The notes beneath the pieces are model-generated. The model did no database searches. It was given only the letters and a program-made list of their open reading frames with translations, and was not told the origin of the DNA. Positions 1 to 7,971 of a stretch of DNA of 44,596 nucleotides are shown piece after piece. How positions within the stretch are numbered: position 1 is the stretch's first letter; each line of letters starts with the position of its first letter. Position numbers and translations under genes: made by a program. The stretch covers positions 1 through 44,596 of the forward strand of contig JAFZBF010000028.1 of the NCBI GenBank assembly GCA_017561885.1, read 5' to 3'. This DNA is from Bacteroidales bacterium. Its GTDB lineage: Bacteria > Bacteroidota > Bacteroidia > Bacteroidales > UBA932.

Positions 1-57
1 ACCGAAAAACAGCACGTAAAAGACGTAAGGAAAGTAAAAGAGAAAAAACAGAACTAG
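1..57 (+). CDS. Possible 3' end of a lysine-rich protein (partial)
   Basis: Frame 1 is open from the window edge and ends with TAG at 55-57, giving 18 residues rich in Lys and charged amino acids. It would converge with the antitoxin gene that follows. The stretch is too short to identify and may be chance. Only the sequence left of the window can settle it. Confidence 0.25.
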   Translation, partial: TEKQHVKDVRKVKEKKQN

Positions 58-60
58 CCG

Positions 61-330
61 CTACTTTGCAGAAAAGTCAAAGTGCAAAAAGACATTCTTT
101 CTCGCTCTCATTTCTTGAAGGAACGCCTTCGAATCAAAATCTTCAACAATTCCACTGTCCAGACCTTCCTCTATCGCAGAGCGAAGAACAGCAATCGCAC
201 GCTCCTGCTCTTCCAGGAGACGAAGGCCGGAACGGACCACCTCACTGGCATTGTTATAACGGCCACTCTGAATACTATCCTGAATAAAATCCTCGAAATG
301 CGGACCAAGAGCCACAGATGTCGTTTTCAT
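61..330 (-). CDS. ParD-like type II antitoxin
   Basis: The 89-residue protein has the layout of the ParD/CC2985 antitoxin family. Residues 1-45 form the ribbon-helix-helix DNA-binding part (MKTTSVALGPHFEDFI, then SGRYNNASEVVRSGLRLLEE). A helical, acidic part follows that in relatives wraps the ParE toxin. The ATG at 330-328 is the only sensible start. ParD normally represses its own parDE operon and neutralises ParE, a gyrase-targeting or related toxin. The toxin gene usually overlaps the 3' end of parD. Here the overlapping ATG at 94-92 opens a frame of only 13 codons, so no toxin start is visible. The last ten residues (VFLHFDFSAK) look unlike a usual ParD tail. It may be an orphan antitoxin or a remnant. 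Confidence 0.8.
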   Translation of the reverse strand: MKTTSVALGPHFEDFIQDSIQSGRYNNASEVVRSGLRLLEEQERAIAVLRSAIEEGLDSGIVEDFDSKAFLQEMRARKNVFLHFDFSAK

Positions 331-350
331 ATAAATTCAATTATTCAGCT

Positions 351-358
351 CAAAGTTA
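351..358 (-). promoter_or_regulatory. -7 promoter element upstream of parD-like gene
   Basis: On the minus strand this reads TAACTTTG, a full match to the Bacteroidota -7 consensus TAnnTTTG, 20 bp before the antitoxin ATG. No clear -33 TTTG is present. Confidence 0.45.
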
Positions 359-444
359 CCAATATTTCATAACAATCCAACATTATTTGCGTCTTAAGGA
401 CTAAAATGCGTACCTTACAATTTGTTTCACAAGATACCACAACC

Positions 445-2889
445 ATGTTCAGAAAACTCACACTCACACTAGCGAGCCTCATCGCTGTCTGCACAGTAGT
501 GGCAGCCCAGCCCCCCAGGCCCGCAGCACCCGCAGCAAAAGAAAACGACAAACCCGAAGAAAAGATCGAACTCAAAGTCACACCCGGAATGGTCGGCGTG
601 TCAAACCACGAGAACGACTGGTACTTCGACGTGCCCGACAGCCTGCTCGGCAGGAGAATGCTCGCAGTCACCAGATTCGTCAGCATAACAGCCGGAGCCG
701 GAACATACGGCGGCGAAGAAGTGAACGAAAAAATGATATACTGGGAAAAAGCAACCAACGGCACTTTGCTGTTGAGAGCCGACGTACTCAGCATCCAGGC
801 AGATGAAGACCAGGCCATCAAGAGAGCCGTCGACATCAGCTCCGAAAACCCCATCGTAGCATCCTTCAAGCCCGAGAAAGACGCCCCCGAAGGAGTCACC
901 AGAATCAAAGCCAACAGTTTGTTCGAAGGAGATCTGCAGGTATTCTCACTGAGCCCCGGTGACAAACGCCAGTTCAATCTGGGCGGAGTGAAGCCCGACG
1001 CCAGCTACATCAACAGCATCAGGACATACCCCATCAACACAGAAGTAACCGTCACCAAGACCTTCGCATACAACGCACCCGCAGGAGCCCCCGGAGCACC
1101 CGGCCAGGGCGGCCCCCAGGCAACCAACCTGCCCGCAGGCCGTGAAGCCGGAGCAGTCACGATGGTACTCAACACCTCGATCGTACTCCTGCCCGAAGAA
1201 CCCATGCAGCAAAGATGGTTCGACCCCAGAGTAGGATACTTCGCAGGCGGCTACACACAGTTCAGCGACGAACAGCAGGGAGTCGAGAGCATAAGATTCA
1301 TCACCAGATGGAGACTCGAAGCCAAACCCGAAGACATTGAACGCCAGAAACGCGGCGAACTCGTAGAACCCATAAAACCCATCGTCTACTACATCGACCC
1401 CGCAACACCCAAGCAGTGGCGCAAATACCTCATCGCAGGAGTCAACGACTGGAACGCAGCCTTCGAACAGGCAGGCTGGAAAAATGCAATCAGAGCCGAA
1501 GAATGGCCCGAGAACGACACCACGATGAGCCTTGAAGACGCAAGATTCTCAGTAATCAGGTATCTCGCATCAGACATCGCCAACGCATACGGACCCAACG
1601 TACACGACCCCCGCTCAGGCGAAATCCTCGAAAGCCACATCGGCTGGTACCACAACGTGATGACACTCGTCCACGACTGGTACCAGGTGCAGGCAGGAGC
1701 AGTAGACCCCAGAGCCCGCGCCATCAAATACGACGAAGAACTGATGGGAGATTTGATCCGCTTCGTATCCTCACACGAAGTAGGACACACACTCGGACTG
1801 AGGCACAATATGGGATCCAGCAGCCAGACACCCGTCGAGAAGCTCCGCGACAAGGAATGGGTCGAAGCCAACGGACACACCATAAGCATAATGGACTACG
1901 CACGCTTCAACTACGTAGCACAGCCCGAAGACAACATCGGCAAAGCCGGACTCTATCCCCGCATCAACGACTACGACAAATGGGCCATCGAGTTCGGATA
2001 CACACCCACATACTTCAAGACAGCCAAGGAAGACCACCTTTACTGGAACAGGATCATCATCGACAGGCTCGCCGAGAACCCCCGCCTGTGGTTCGGCGGC
2101 GAAGGCCGTGACGGCGACCCCAGAGCCCTCACTGAAGACCTCGGCGACGATGCGGTAGCAGCCAGCAACTACGGAATCCTCAACCTCAAGAGAGTAATCG
2201 GCCAGATACCCGAGTGGAACAAAGAAGAAGCCGATATGTACACCAACGTATCCAGGATGTACTCAGCCGTCGTAAGCCAGTTCAACAGATATCTCGGCCA
2301 CGTGTCAGCCAACATCGGCGGCCGCTTCATCAACAACCACAGCATCGAGCAGCCCGAGATGACCAAGTACGAAGCCGTGCCAAAGGCCCGCCAGAAAGCA
2401 GCCCTCGAATTCCTCGACCAGCAGCTCTTCCACAAGCCAGAGTGGCTTGTCGACGTACCCTACATCTTCGACCTCACCGACCGTCCCGACAACAACCTCT
2501 ACACCCTGGTGAACAACGTAGTCAGCGCCAGCAACCTGCTCAGCATCGACAAGCTCGACCGCCTGCAGCAGTTCGCAATATATGACGACGCCAACTACAG
2601 CCCCGAAGAATATCTCTCGGACCTCTCAGGCAAAATATTCTCAGAATTAGGCAAGGGCGTCAAGGTAGACAGCTACCGCAGATATCTGCAAAGGAGGTAT
2701 GTGACCACCGCACTGTCGGTAGTAAGCAGCGACGCATCGCGCAACTCCGACAGCCGCATGCTGATCCTCGCACAGCTCGCCGACCTCCAGAAACGGATGG
2801 CCAAGGCCAAGTCGTCAGACAGCGCCACCCAGGCACACTGGCAGGCGCTGGCCCGGCAGATAGAAGTCACGATGAAAGATTTGAAGTAA
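445..2889 (+). CDS. Secreted zinc-dependent metalloprotease (Met-zincin; DUF5117/DUF5118 type)
   Basis: The protein is 814 residues from the ATG at 445. That start begins a clear signal peptide (MFRKLTLTLASLIAVCTVVAAQ). The in-frame ATG at 406 would only add a polar leader. The zinc site HEVGHTLGLRHN starts at about residue 444 and matches HExxHxxGxxH. A Met-turn, SIMDY, follows at about residue 483. This arrangement fits the large Bacteroidota Met-zincin proteins with N-terminal DUF5118/DUF5117 regions. They are exported and substrate unknown, presumably degrading proteins in the periplasm or at the surface. A Pro/Gly-rich loop lies near residues 214-232. Codon choice is strongly C/A-ending (Pro nearly always CCC, Glu mostly GAA), unlike many neighbours. 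The gene stands alone and ends at a strong bidirectional terminator. Confidence 0.9.
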   Translation: MFRKLTLTLASLIAVCTVVAAQPPRPAAPAAKENDKPEEKIELKVTPGMVGVSNHENDWYFDVPDSLLGRRMLAVTRFVSITAGAGTYGGEEVNEKMIYWEKATNGTLLLRADVLSIQADEDQAIKRAVDISSENPIVASFKPEKDAPEGVTRIKANSLFEGDLQVFSLSPGDKRQFNLGGVKPDASYINSIRTYPINTEVTVTKTFAYNAPAGAPGAPGQGGPQATNLPAGREAGAVTMVLNTSIVLLPEEPMQQRWFDPRVGYFAGGYTQFSDEQQGVESIRFITRWRLEAKPEDIERQKRGELVEPIKPIVYYIDPATPKQWRKYLIAGVNDWNAAFEQAGWKNAIRAEEWPENDTTMSLEDARFSVIRYLASDIANAYGPNVHDPRSGEILESHIGWYHNVMTLVHDWYQVQAGAVDPRARAIKYDEELMGDLIRFVSSHEVGHTLGLRHNMGSSSQTPVEKLRDKEWVEANGHTISIMDYARFNYVAQPEDNIGKAGLYPRINDYDKWAIEFGYTPTYFKTAKEDHLYWNRIIIDRLAENPRLWFGGEGRDGDPRALTEDLGDDAVAASNYGILNLKRVIGQIPEWNKEEADMYTNVSRMYSAVVSQFNRYLGHVSANIGGRFINNHSIEQPEMTKYEAVPKARQKAALEFLDQQLFHKPEWLVDVPYIFDLTDRPDNNLYTLVNNVVSASNLLSIDKLDRLQQFAIYDDANYSPEEYLSDLSGKIFSELGKGVKVDSYRRYLQRRYVTTALSVVSSDASRNSDSRMLILAQLADLQKRMAKAKSSDSATQAHWQALARQIEVTMKDLK

Positions 2890-2897
2890 AAAAAAAA

Positions 2898-2916
2898 GGC
2901 TCCGAATTTCGGAGCC
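2898..2916. terminator. Bidirectional intrinsic terminator
   Basis: GGCTCCGA pairs with TCGGAGCC around a 3-nt loop. An A-run precedes it and a T-run follows it, so it can stop both the protease transcript and the converging hsp20 transcript, whose stop codon is at 2924-2922. Confidence 0.9.
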
Positions 2917-2921
2917 TTTTT

Positions 2922-3362
2922 TTATTTGATGCAGATCGGCCGTTTCGTCTTGGGTTCCTCTACGATAACCCTCTTCGGCAGGTCGATGGTCAGCACGCCG
3001 TGCTCGACCTTCGCGTCGATCTTGTCGGTGTCGACATCGTCAGGAAGCAGCATAGTCTGCTGGAACTTAGCGTATGAGAACTCGTGACGCAGATAGTGCG
3101 TATCCTTGTTCTCCTCCTTGTCTTCCTTCTTGCTCTCGATAGCGATCACAAGATTGTCATCCTCGTCCACGTGAACCTGGAAATCATCCTTTGTCATTCC
3201 GGGTGCGGCGACCTCAACGATATAAGCGTTTTTGTTTTCCTTCACATTGATGGCAGGAGCAGCAGCATTGTTGTATGCATTGACTCTTTCCATCCAGTCG
3301 TTGTCGAAAAAGTCATTGAAAAATGACGGCAACCAATTCTGATTTCTTCTAACTAGTGTCAT
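2922..3362 (-). CDS. Small heat-shock protein, Hsp20/alpha-crystallin family
   Basis: The 146-residue cytosolic chaperone would hold unfolding proteins for later refolding by DnaK/ClpB. The N-terminal arm (WLPSFFNDFFDNDW) is typical of bacterial Hsp20. The alpha-crystallin domain spans about residues 36-135, starting at AINVKENKNAYIVEVAAPG and ending in the conserved GVLTIDLPK. The C-terminal tail RPICIK contains an I-x-I motif, used in this family for oligomer assembly. Length is normal. The gene is monocistronic and converges on the protease gene across a shared terminator. Its upstream region carries an unusual Shine-Dalgarno-like AGGAG. I saw no CIRCE operator. Confidence 0.95.
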   Translation of the reverse strand: MTLVRRNQNWLPSFFNDFFDNDWMERVNAYNNAAAPAINVKENKNAYIVEVAAPGMTKDDFQVHVDEDDNLVIAIESKKEDKEENKDTHYLRHEFSYAKFQQTMLLPDDVDTDKIDAKVEHGVLTIDLPKRVIVEEPKTKRPICIK

Positions 3363-3371
3363 TTCAATTGT

Positions 3372-3376
3372 CTCCT
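3372..3376 (-). promoter_or_regulatory. Shine-Dalgarno-like AGGAG of hsp20
   Basis: AGGAG lies 9 nt before the hsp20 ATG on the minus strand. Most starts in this window lack such a site, so it stands out and supports the start at 3362. Confidence 0.5.
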
Positions 3377-3492
3377 ATATTAATTGTTTAACTGGTTTTT
3401 CGTGTTTCGAAGCCACATTACGGCAAACCCTGTGCCCACCCCGAAAAATGTGACTAATCGTCACTTTTGTGGACTTTTTGGCAGTATTTTGA

Positions 3493-3500
3493 TATTTTTG
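3493..3500 (+). promoter_or_regulatory. -7 promoter element for the hemerythrin-LuxR gene
   Basis: TATTTTTG matches TAnnTTTG. A TTTG at 3466-3469 could be the -33 element, with 23 bp between, slightly long. Transcription would begin near 3507, just before the ATG at 3523 and within reach of the alternative ATG at 3550. Confidence 0.5.
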
Positions 3501-3522
3501 CAGACGATTTCAAACATATTTT

Positions 3523-4413
3523 ATGTCAGACAGGCCGTTCTCAGCATCAATGAAGCTCTCGGATGTGATTTTCCAGAATCGCAACCTGCTGCTGTTGCTG
3601 CCCCGCTTCGGAATCCCCGTAGGATTCGGCGAGAAGACCATAGGCCAGATCTGCAATGAACAGGGCGTGAGCACCGAGCTGTTCCTCTATGTCTGCAACG
3701 TCTACTGCTACGAAGGATTCTCCCCCGGCAGCACTACGGTCACCGCAGACGAGCTGCCCACATTCCTGAAGTACCTGCGCGCTTCCCACCACTATTATAT
3801 AGACGAAAGGCTGCCCCACATCGCAAGACACCTCAACGAAGTCGCAGCGAAAGCCGGAAGCCCTTACGGCGATTCCCTCCGCAAGTTCTTCGAAGACTAC
3901 CGCAAGGAAGTCGAAGACCACTTCGCCTTCGAGGAGGAGCACATCTTCCCCACCGTGATGAAAGACATCGCCCGCAGCCGCAAAGCCTTCATCGGAGCCC
4001 ACGACAGCATCGAGGAGAAACTGTCCGACCTGATACAGATCATCTTCAAGTATCTGCCCGAGAACATATCTTCAGAAGAGATCATAGAGCTCACCTTCGA
4101 CATCTTCCAGCTGGCCGAAGACCTCGGGAAGCACACCGTGCTGGAGGAAGCCGTGTTCACCAACGGGAAGGACGGCGAGCGCGCCCGCAAGAAGACCCAA
4201 CCCTCAGAAGAGTTTGCCGGAGAAGCCCTCACCGAACGGGAAAAGGAAGTGCTGGTGCTCGTGGCCAAGGGTTATATGAGCAAGGAAATCGCCGATATGC
4301 TCAACATATCGATGAACACAGTCAACACGCACCGCAAGAACATAAACGCAAAGACCGGCATCAAGTCGATCGCCGGTCTCACCGTATATGCTTTGATGAA
4401 CAATCTTATGTAA
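3523..4413 (+). CDS. Hemerythrin-domain LuxR-type transcription regulator
   Basis: The 296-residue protein joins a helical metal-binding module to a DNA-binding domain. Residues 80-215 look like an HHE/hemerythrin bundle. Candidate iron ligands are His89/His90, His133xxxGlu137, His140, His160 and His204xxxGlu208. The N-terminal ~60 residues with several Cys (C44, C58, C62) resemble the short domain that precedes hemerythrin in ScdA/RIC-like proteins. The LuxR/GerE helix-turn-helix is at about 236-285 (LTEREKEVLVLVAKGYMSKEIADML, then NTVNTHRKN). It is probably a one-component sensor of oxygen, NO or iron state; this is inferred from domains only. The ATG at 3550 is an alternative start. It is monocistronic and converges on the TPM gene with only 2 bp between the stops. 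Confidence 0.85.
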   Translation: MSDRPFSASMKLSDVIFQNRNLLLLLPRFGIPVGFGEKTIGQICNEQGVSTELFLYVCNVYCYEGFSPGSTTVTADELPTFLKYLRASHHYYIDERLPHIARHLNEVAAKAGSPYGDSLRKFFEDYRKEVEDHFAFEEEHIFPTVMKDIARSRKAFIGAHDSIEEKLSDLIQIIFKYLPENISSEEIIELTFDIFQLAEDLGKHTVLEEAVFTNGKDGERARKKTQPSEEFAGEALTEREKEVLVLVAKGYMSKEIADMLNISMNTVNTHRKNINAKTGIKSIAGLTVYALMNNLM

Positions 4414-4415
4414 GG

Positions 4416-5228
4416 CTACCAGCTGCCGCCGGCTCCCGCACCGCCGAAGTGACCGCCGCCAAATCCGCCGAATCCGCCACCGCCGAAACCGCCGCCAAAT
4501 CCGCCGCCACGGCTGGAGCCGCCTCCCCAGGTAGAAGACCCCTTGCCCGAATTCATCAGGACTATGAGGTCCCAGAGGTCAAGGTTGTGGCCCTTGTTGC
4601 CGCTGCCGATGTTGGTGCTGCCGCCGCTCGAGAACGCCACGAACACCAGGAATATCACAGCTATAAGGAACAGTACCAGCATGGCAAGGACAAAGTCGCC
4701 GACGTCGTCGTCATAGTCCTTCTCCGAAATCTCGCCGCAGGCCAGGGGCATCAGCACGTCCAGGGCCGCGTTCACTGCAGAATAGTAGTCGTTGCCGTTG
4801 CGCAGATGAGGGATCATCTCGTTCTCCACGATGCGCTTGGTGATGGCGTCCGGAATGGCGCCTTCCAGGCCGTAACCCACGGAGATGAACACCTGGCCGC
4901 TCTTGGTGCTGGTCTTGGGCTTTATGAGGATCACGATGCCGTTGTCAGACTTCTCGCGGCCCACGCCCCATTTCTCTCCTATCTCATAGGCCACCATGGA
5001 GATGTCCTGACCTTCGAGGTCAGAAAGGGTGACAACCGCAATCTGGTTGGAAGTCGTGTCGTCGAATGCCACGAGACGGTTCTCTAGCTGGGATACCTGG
5101 GAGCTTGTGAAGACTCCCGCAAGGTCGTTGACCAGACGCTGGGGATAGGGTCTCTCCGGAACCTTGGCAACCGCGGCAATGGCGGCCAGCAGCAGGAACG
5201 CTGCCAGGAATGTCCTAGTCCTCCTCAT
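4416..5228 (-). CDS. TPM-domain protein with signal peptide, TM helix and glycine-rich tail
   Basis: The protein is 270 residues from the ATG at 5228-5226. The frame extends upstream, but that start gives a good signal peptide (MRRTRTFLAAFLLLAAIAAVAKVPERPYP) and overlaps the preceding gene's stop by 14 bp. The TPM (YgcG/Psb32-like) domain covers about residues 30-150, including VNDLAGVFTSSQVSQLE and SVGYGLEGAIPD. One membrane helix follows (VLAMLVLFLIAVIFLVFVAF). The C-terminus is a Gly/Phe/Ser-rich tail ending GAGAGGSW. The TPM part would face the periplasm. TPM proteins have been linked to phosphatase activity and photosystem repair in plants, but their bacterial role is unsettled. In other Bacteroidota such pairs usually follow a lemA gene. 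None is present here. Confidence 0.85.
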   Translation of the reverse strand: MRRTRTFLAAFLLLAAIAAVAKVPERPYPQRLVNDLAGVFTSSQVSQLENRLVAFDDTTSNQIAVVTLSDLEGQDISMVAYEIGEKWGVGREKSDNGIVILIKPKTSTKSGQVFISVGYGLEGAIPDAITKRIVENEMIPHLRNGNDYYSAVNAALDVLMPLACGEISEKDYDDDVGDFVLAMLVLFLIAVIFLVFVAFSSGGSTNIGSGNKGHNLDLWDLIVLMNSGKGSSTWGGGSSRGGGFGGGFGGGGFGGFGGGHFGGAGAGGSW

Positions 5229-5697
5229 CCGGGTCCTCCTCCTCTTCGTCTTCTTCATCTTCGTCAAAGAAAGATATCTCGTCCGGCTGCTCGTTGACGT
5301 CGTCGCTCTGGTAAGGGAAGAACTCCGACAGAGCATCTCCTACCGCCTCTACAGCCCCTATTATGCCTTCAGTAAAACTGCCGGCGGCGAATGCGGACTG
5401 CATATCGGCAAGGATGCCGTCCCAGAATCCTGCAGGAATAACTTCGTTGATGGCCACGTCACCGATGATGGCGCACACCCTGGTCTCATATGCGAGATAT
5501 ATAAGGACACCGTTGCGTGCGGCCGTGTCGTACATCTCCAGACGGTCGAACACCTTGACGGCGCGGGATACAGGGTCGGTCTTGCACTTGGGCTCGACGT
5601 GCACGCGGATTTCACCGCTGGTGCGGTACTCAGCCTTCACGATGGCCTCGACGATCTTGAGCTGCTGCTCTTCGCTTAGTATGGGGACAGGTTTCAT
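5215..5697 (-). CDS. Cytoplasmic TPM-domain protein with acidic tail
   Basis: The 160-residue protein has a TPM domain at about residues 8-125 (LSEEQQLKIVEAIVKAEYRTSGEIRVHVE; NGVLIYLAYETRVCAIIGD) and an Asp/Glu run for the last ~25 residues. No signal peptide or membrane helix is visible, so it is expected in the cytoplasm or at the inner face of the membrane. Its stop overlaps the next gene's start by 14 bp, which suggests translational coupling to the membrane TPM protein. It starts 14 bp after the FISUMP lipoprotein, so all three probably form one operon read from the promoter near 6760. Function unknown. Confidence 0.85.
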   Translation of the reverse strand: MKPVPILSEEQQLKIVEAIVKAEYRTSGEIRVHVEPKCKTDPVSRAVKVFDRLEMYDTAARNGVLIYLAYETRVCAIIGDVAINEVIPAGFWDGILADMQSAFAAGSFTEGIIGAVEAVGDALSEFFPYQSDDVNEQPDEISFFDEDEEDEEEEDPDEED

Positions 5698-5711
5698 CGG
5701 ACGTAGACGGC

Positions 5712-6734
5712 CTACAACGGCTCAATTCCGCCTCTGCGTTTCACGCACCTTACAGAAAAAGCTACGTTATCGATATCAGCGTAGTTCACGCCGCAGTAAT
5801 CTGCATCGAAATAGATATAGCGGTAATAGGCGCGGCTGTCGTTTCTCTTCGCAGAGCTCCACCACATGCCGTAGCTTGAGAATTCACGGTAAATCCCTTC
5901 TGCGCGCATATTGTAACCTGCGGGAAGGGCGTTCCAGAAGACATCGTTGGTCTTGAGGTTGTCGGGAGAGATCGGCCACAGTTTCTTGCCGTTCAGATAG
6001 GCTTCCACGGTGAGCTTCTGGCCCAGGCCTGCCCAGTTCGACAGGAATTTCATCGGCACGCCTTTGTTCAGCCCCTTGCTGAGACTCTCCCAGTCCTCGG
6101 CGGTCGGGACGCTCCATCCTTCAGGGCAGGCGCCCTGCGGACCTCCGGCAAGACCGGAACCCTCTACGCCGCCGGTAGCCTCATTCCAGGTATAGAGCCT
6201 GCCGAATATGGGCTGCAGCACGTCGCAGTCGGTGTAGCAGGTGCCTGCGCCGGCCCACTTGAGGTTCTCGGAGAACCACTCGAGGCTGTCGACGTAGGTG
6301 GTATGGTATTTCTGGCCGTCACGCGGGTCGGTGATGAGCCTGCCTCGGAAGTTGCGTCCTGTGAGAGACTTGGTGCTGTCGATCAGGATGGCCGACTTGC
6401 TGTTGTCAAGCTCGTAGTAGCCCCACGCCTGTGTATACAGAGTCACGGTCAGATATCCGGGCTCGTCAGGAGTTCTGATGGTCAGATGCGATCCGGTCAG
6501 AGTGTCTTCGTAAAGTTCCGGGATGCGCCACTTCAGCGTGTATTTTTCGGGATATGCAACGCCAGAAGCTTCAAGCTCGATGAGCTGTGAAACAGGGAGG
6601 AACGATGCGAGCTCGAAATCGGTGACACCGACCATATGTTCGTATGACGGGTCCGCCTTTTCCTCGCAGGATGCAACGGAAAGCACGGCGGCCATTACCA
6701 ATATCAGACAGGCGAATCCTCTTATCTTCTTCAT
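5712..6734 (-). CDS. FISUMP-domain lipoprotein
   Basis: The 340-residue protein begins with a lipoprotein signal (MKKIRGFACLILVMAAVLSVASC) whose lipobox SVASC predicts Cys23 as the acylated residue. Residues ~165-335 carry the fibrobacter-succinogenes-major-paralogous (FISUMP) pattern: LYTWNEATGG, GACPEGWSVPTAEDWESL, WWSSAKRND and a final FSVRCVK. This fold is widespread in surface lipoproteins of Bacteroidota and Fibrobacteres and is thought to act in surface display or binding, without a proven activity. It is the first gene of the FISUMP-TPM-TPM operon and is divergent from apbE. Confidence 0.85.
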   Translation of the reverse strand: MKKIRGFACLILVMAAVLSVASCEEKADPSYEHMVGVTDFELASFLPVSQLIELEASGVAYPEKYTLKWRIPELYEDTLTGSHLTIRTPDEPGYLTVTLYTQAWGYYELDNSKSAILIDSTKSLTGRNFRGRLITDPRDGQKYHTTYVDSLEWFSENLKWAGAGTCYTDCDVLQPIFGRLYTWNEATGGVEGSGLAGGPQGACPEGWSVPTAEDWESLSKGLNKGVPMKFLSNWAGLGQKLTVEAYLNGKKLWPISPDNLKTNDVFWNALPAGYNMRAEGIYREFSSYGMWWSSAKRNDSRAYYRYIYFDADYCGVNYADIDNVAFSVRCVKRRGGIEPL

Positions 6735-6757
6735 CGTGGCTAAAAGTCTGTGAAATG

Positions 6758-6784
6758 CAAATATAACTATTTATTGTAAATTTG
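6758..6784. promoter_or_regulatory. Divergent promoter pair, FISUMP operon and apbE
   Basis: The minus strand reads TATATTTG at 6765-6758 (24 bp before the FISUMP ATG) and the plus strand reads TAAATTTG at 6777-6784 (36 bp before the apbE ATG). Both match TAnnTTTG and lie 11 bp apart, so the two transcripts start back to back. Neither has a good -33 TTTG. Confidence 0.6.
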
Positions 6785-6819
6785 CAGGCGGTGGAGCCAA
6801 AATCGTGCCACCGGAACGT

Positions 6820-7875
6820 ATGAGAACACGGACGATGAAGCTTTTGCTGCCTGCTGCAGCGGTGATGCTGGCTGCGCTGCTTGTCTGCTCCTGCAGCAAG
6901 GACCGCTACGTCACCCTGGAAGGATTCGCGCAGGGCGGCACATGGTCGGTGAAGTGCAGTCTTCCGGGCAGAGTCATGCGCCAGGAGGTGAAGGATGCGC
7001 TGGACAGCGTGCTGCTGGTCATCGACAATTCCATCTCGGGTTACAACAAAGGCTCCATCCTCTCGCGCGTCAACAACGGGGAGCGGGTGGCACTCGACAG
7101 CGTGTTCATCGACATCTTCAATATATCCCGCGACATATGGCTCAAGAGCGGCGGAGCGTTCGATCCTTCGGCCGGACCGCTGTTCGACCTCTGGGGTTTC
7201 GGTTTCGCTGACAGCACTGCTACGGCAGAGCAGAAGGCGCTGCTGGCGGCAGGCATGAAGGAATACATCGGGATGGACCTGTTCAGCTTCGAGGAGACGC
7301 CGGAGGGGACTTTCCTGGCCAGGGCCGACGAGCGCTGCCGGCTCAATTTCAATGCGATCGCGCAGGGATACAGCTGCGACGTTATGGCACGGGTGCTGGA
7401 AGGCTTCGGGAGCCGCAACTACATCGTGGAGCTTGGCGGAGAGATCGTCTGCAAGGGCGAGCGTGAGCAGGGCGGCCCGTGGCGCATCTGGATCGACAAG
7501 CCGGAGGACGGCAACAACGTGTCGGGCGCACTGAAGCAGGATGTGGTGTCGGTGAGCGACTGCGGTCTGGTCACCAGCGGCAACTACCGCAAATTCTATG
7601 TGGAGAACGGGCAGAAATATTCTCATACGGTGGATCCGGTGACAGGCGCTCCGGTGCGGCATTCGCTGCTGAGCGCCACGGTCCTGGCCTGCGACGGGGC
7701 CACCGCAGACGCATATGCCACCTGGTTCATGGTGATCGGCCCGGACGCCGCTCGCCAGGTCATCTCATCACAGCTCGCCGGCGAAGGTGTCGAGGCCTAT
7801 CTGGTCTACGGCGACCAGGACGACATGCGCGTATGGCACACTCCGGGGCTGAAGCTGGATTCGGAGAGGAGATAG
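6820..7875 (+). CDS. apbE: FAD:protein FMN transferase, lipoprotein (ApbE)
   Basis: ApbE uses Mg2+ and FAD to attach FMN covalently to Thr/Ser of exported flavoproteins such as Rnf/Nqr subunits. I chose the ATG at 6820 (351 residues); a GTG at 6805 and an ATG at 6835 share the frame. The lipoprotein signal ends in LVCSC. Family motifs are intact: DPSAGPLFDLWGF, NFNAIAQGYSCD, VELGGEIVCKG, TSGNYRKFY, HTVDPVTGAPV and the metal-site segment CDGATADAYATWFMV. Length is normal. It stands alone here, with no flavoprotein partner nearby, and is followed by three copies of a 12-bp repeat. Confidence 0.95.
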   Translation: MRTRTMKLLLPAAAVMLAALLVCSCSKDRYVTLEGFAQGGTWSVKCSLPGRVMRQEVKDALDSVLLVIDNSISGYNKGSILSRVNNGERVALDSVFIDIFNISRDIWLKSGGAFDPSAGPLFDLWGFGFADSTATAEQKALLAAGMKEYIGMDLFSFEETPEGTFLARADERCRLNFNAIAQGYSCDVMARVLEGFGSRNYIVELGGEIVCKGEREQGGPWRIWIDKPEDGNNVSGALKQDVVSVSDCGLVTSGNYRKFYVENGQKYSHTVDPVTGAPVRHSLLSATVLACDGATADAYATWFMVIGPDAARQVISSQLAGEGVEAYLVYGDQDDMRVWHTPGLKLDSERR

Positions 7876-7897
7876 GACGCCTGCTGCCACTATTACT

Positions 7898-7951
7898 CGT
7901 TTTGAAAGTGGATTACACGTTTTGAAAGTCGGGTTTTCTCGTTTTGAAAGT
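7898..7951 (+). repeat. Three direct copies of CGTTTTGAAAGT
   Basis: Exact copies of CGTTTTGAAAGT sit at 7898-7909, 7918-7929 and 7940-7951, starting 20 and 22 bp apart, about two helical turns. They lie 22 bp after the apbE stop and just before the promoter of the 42-residue peptide gene, so they could be binding sites on one DNA face. I saw no further copy in the window. Confidence 0.85.
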
Positions 7952-7971
7952 CGCCCCGGAAGGGCTGACCG

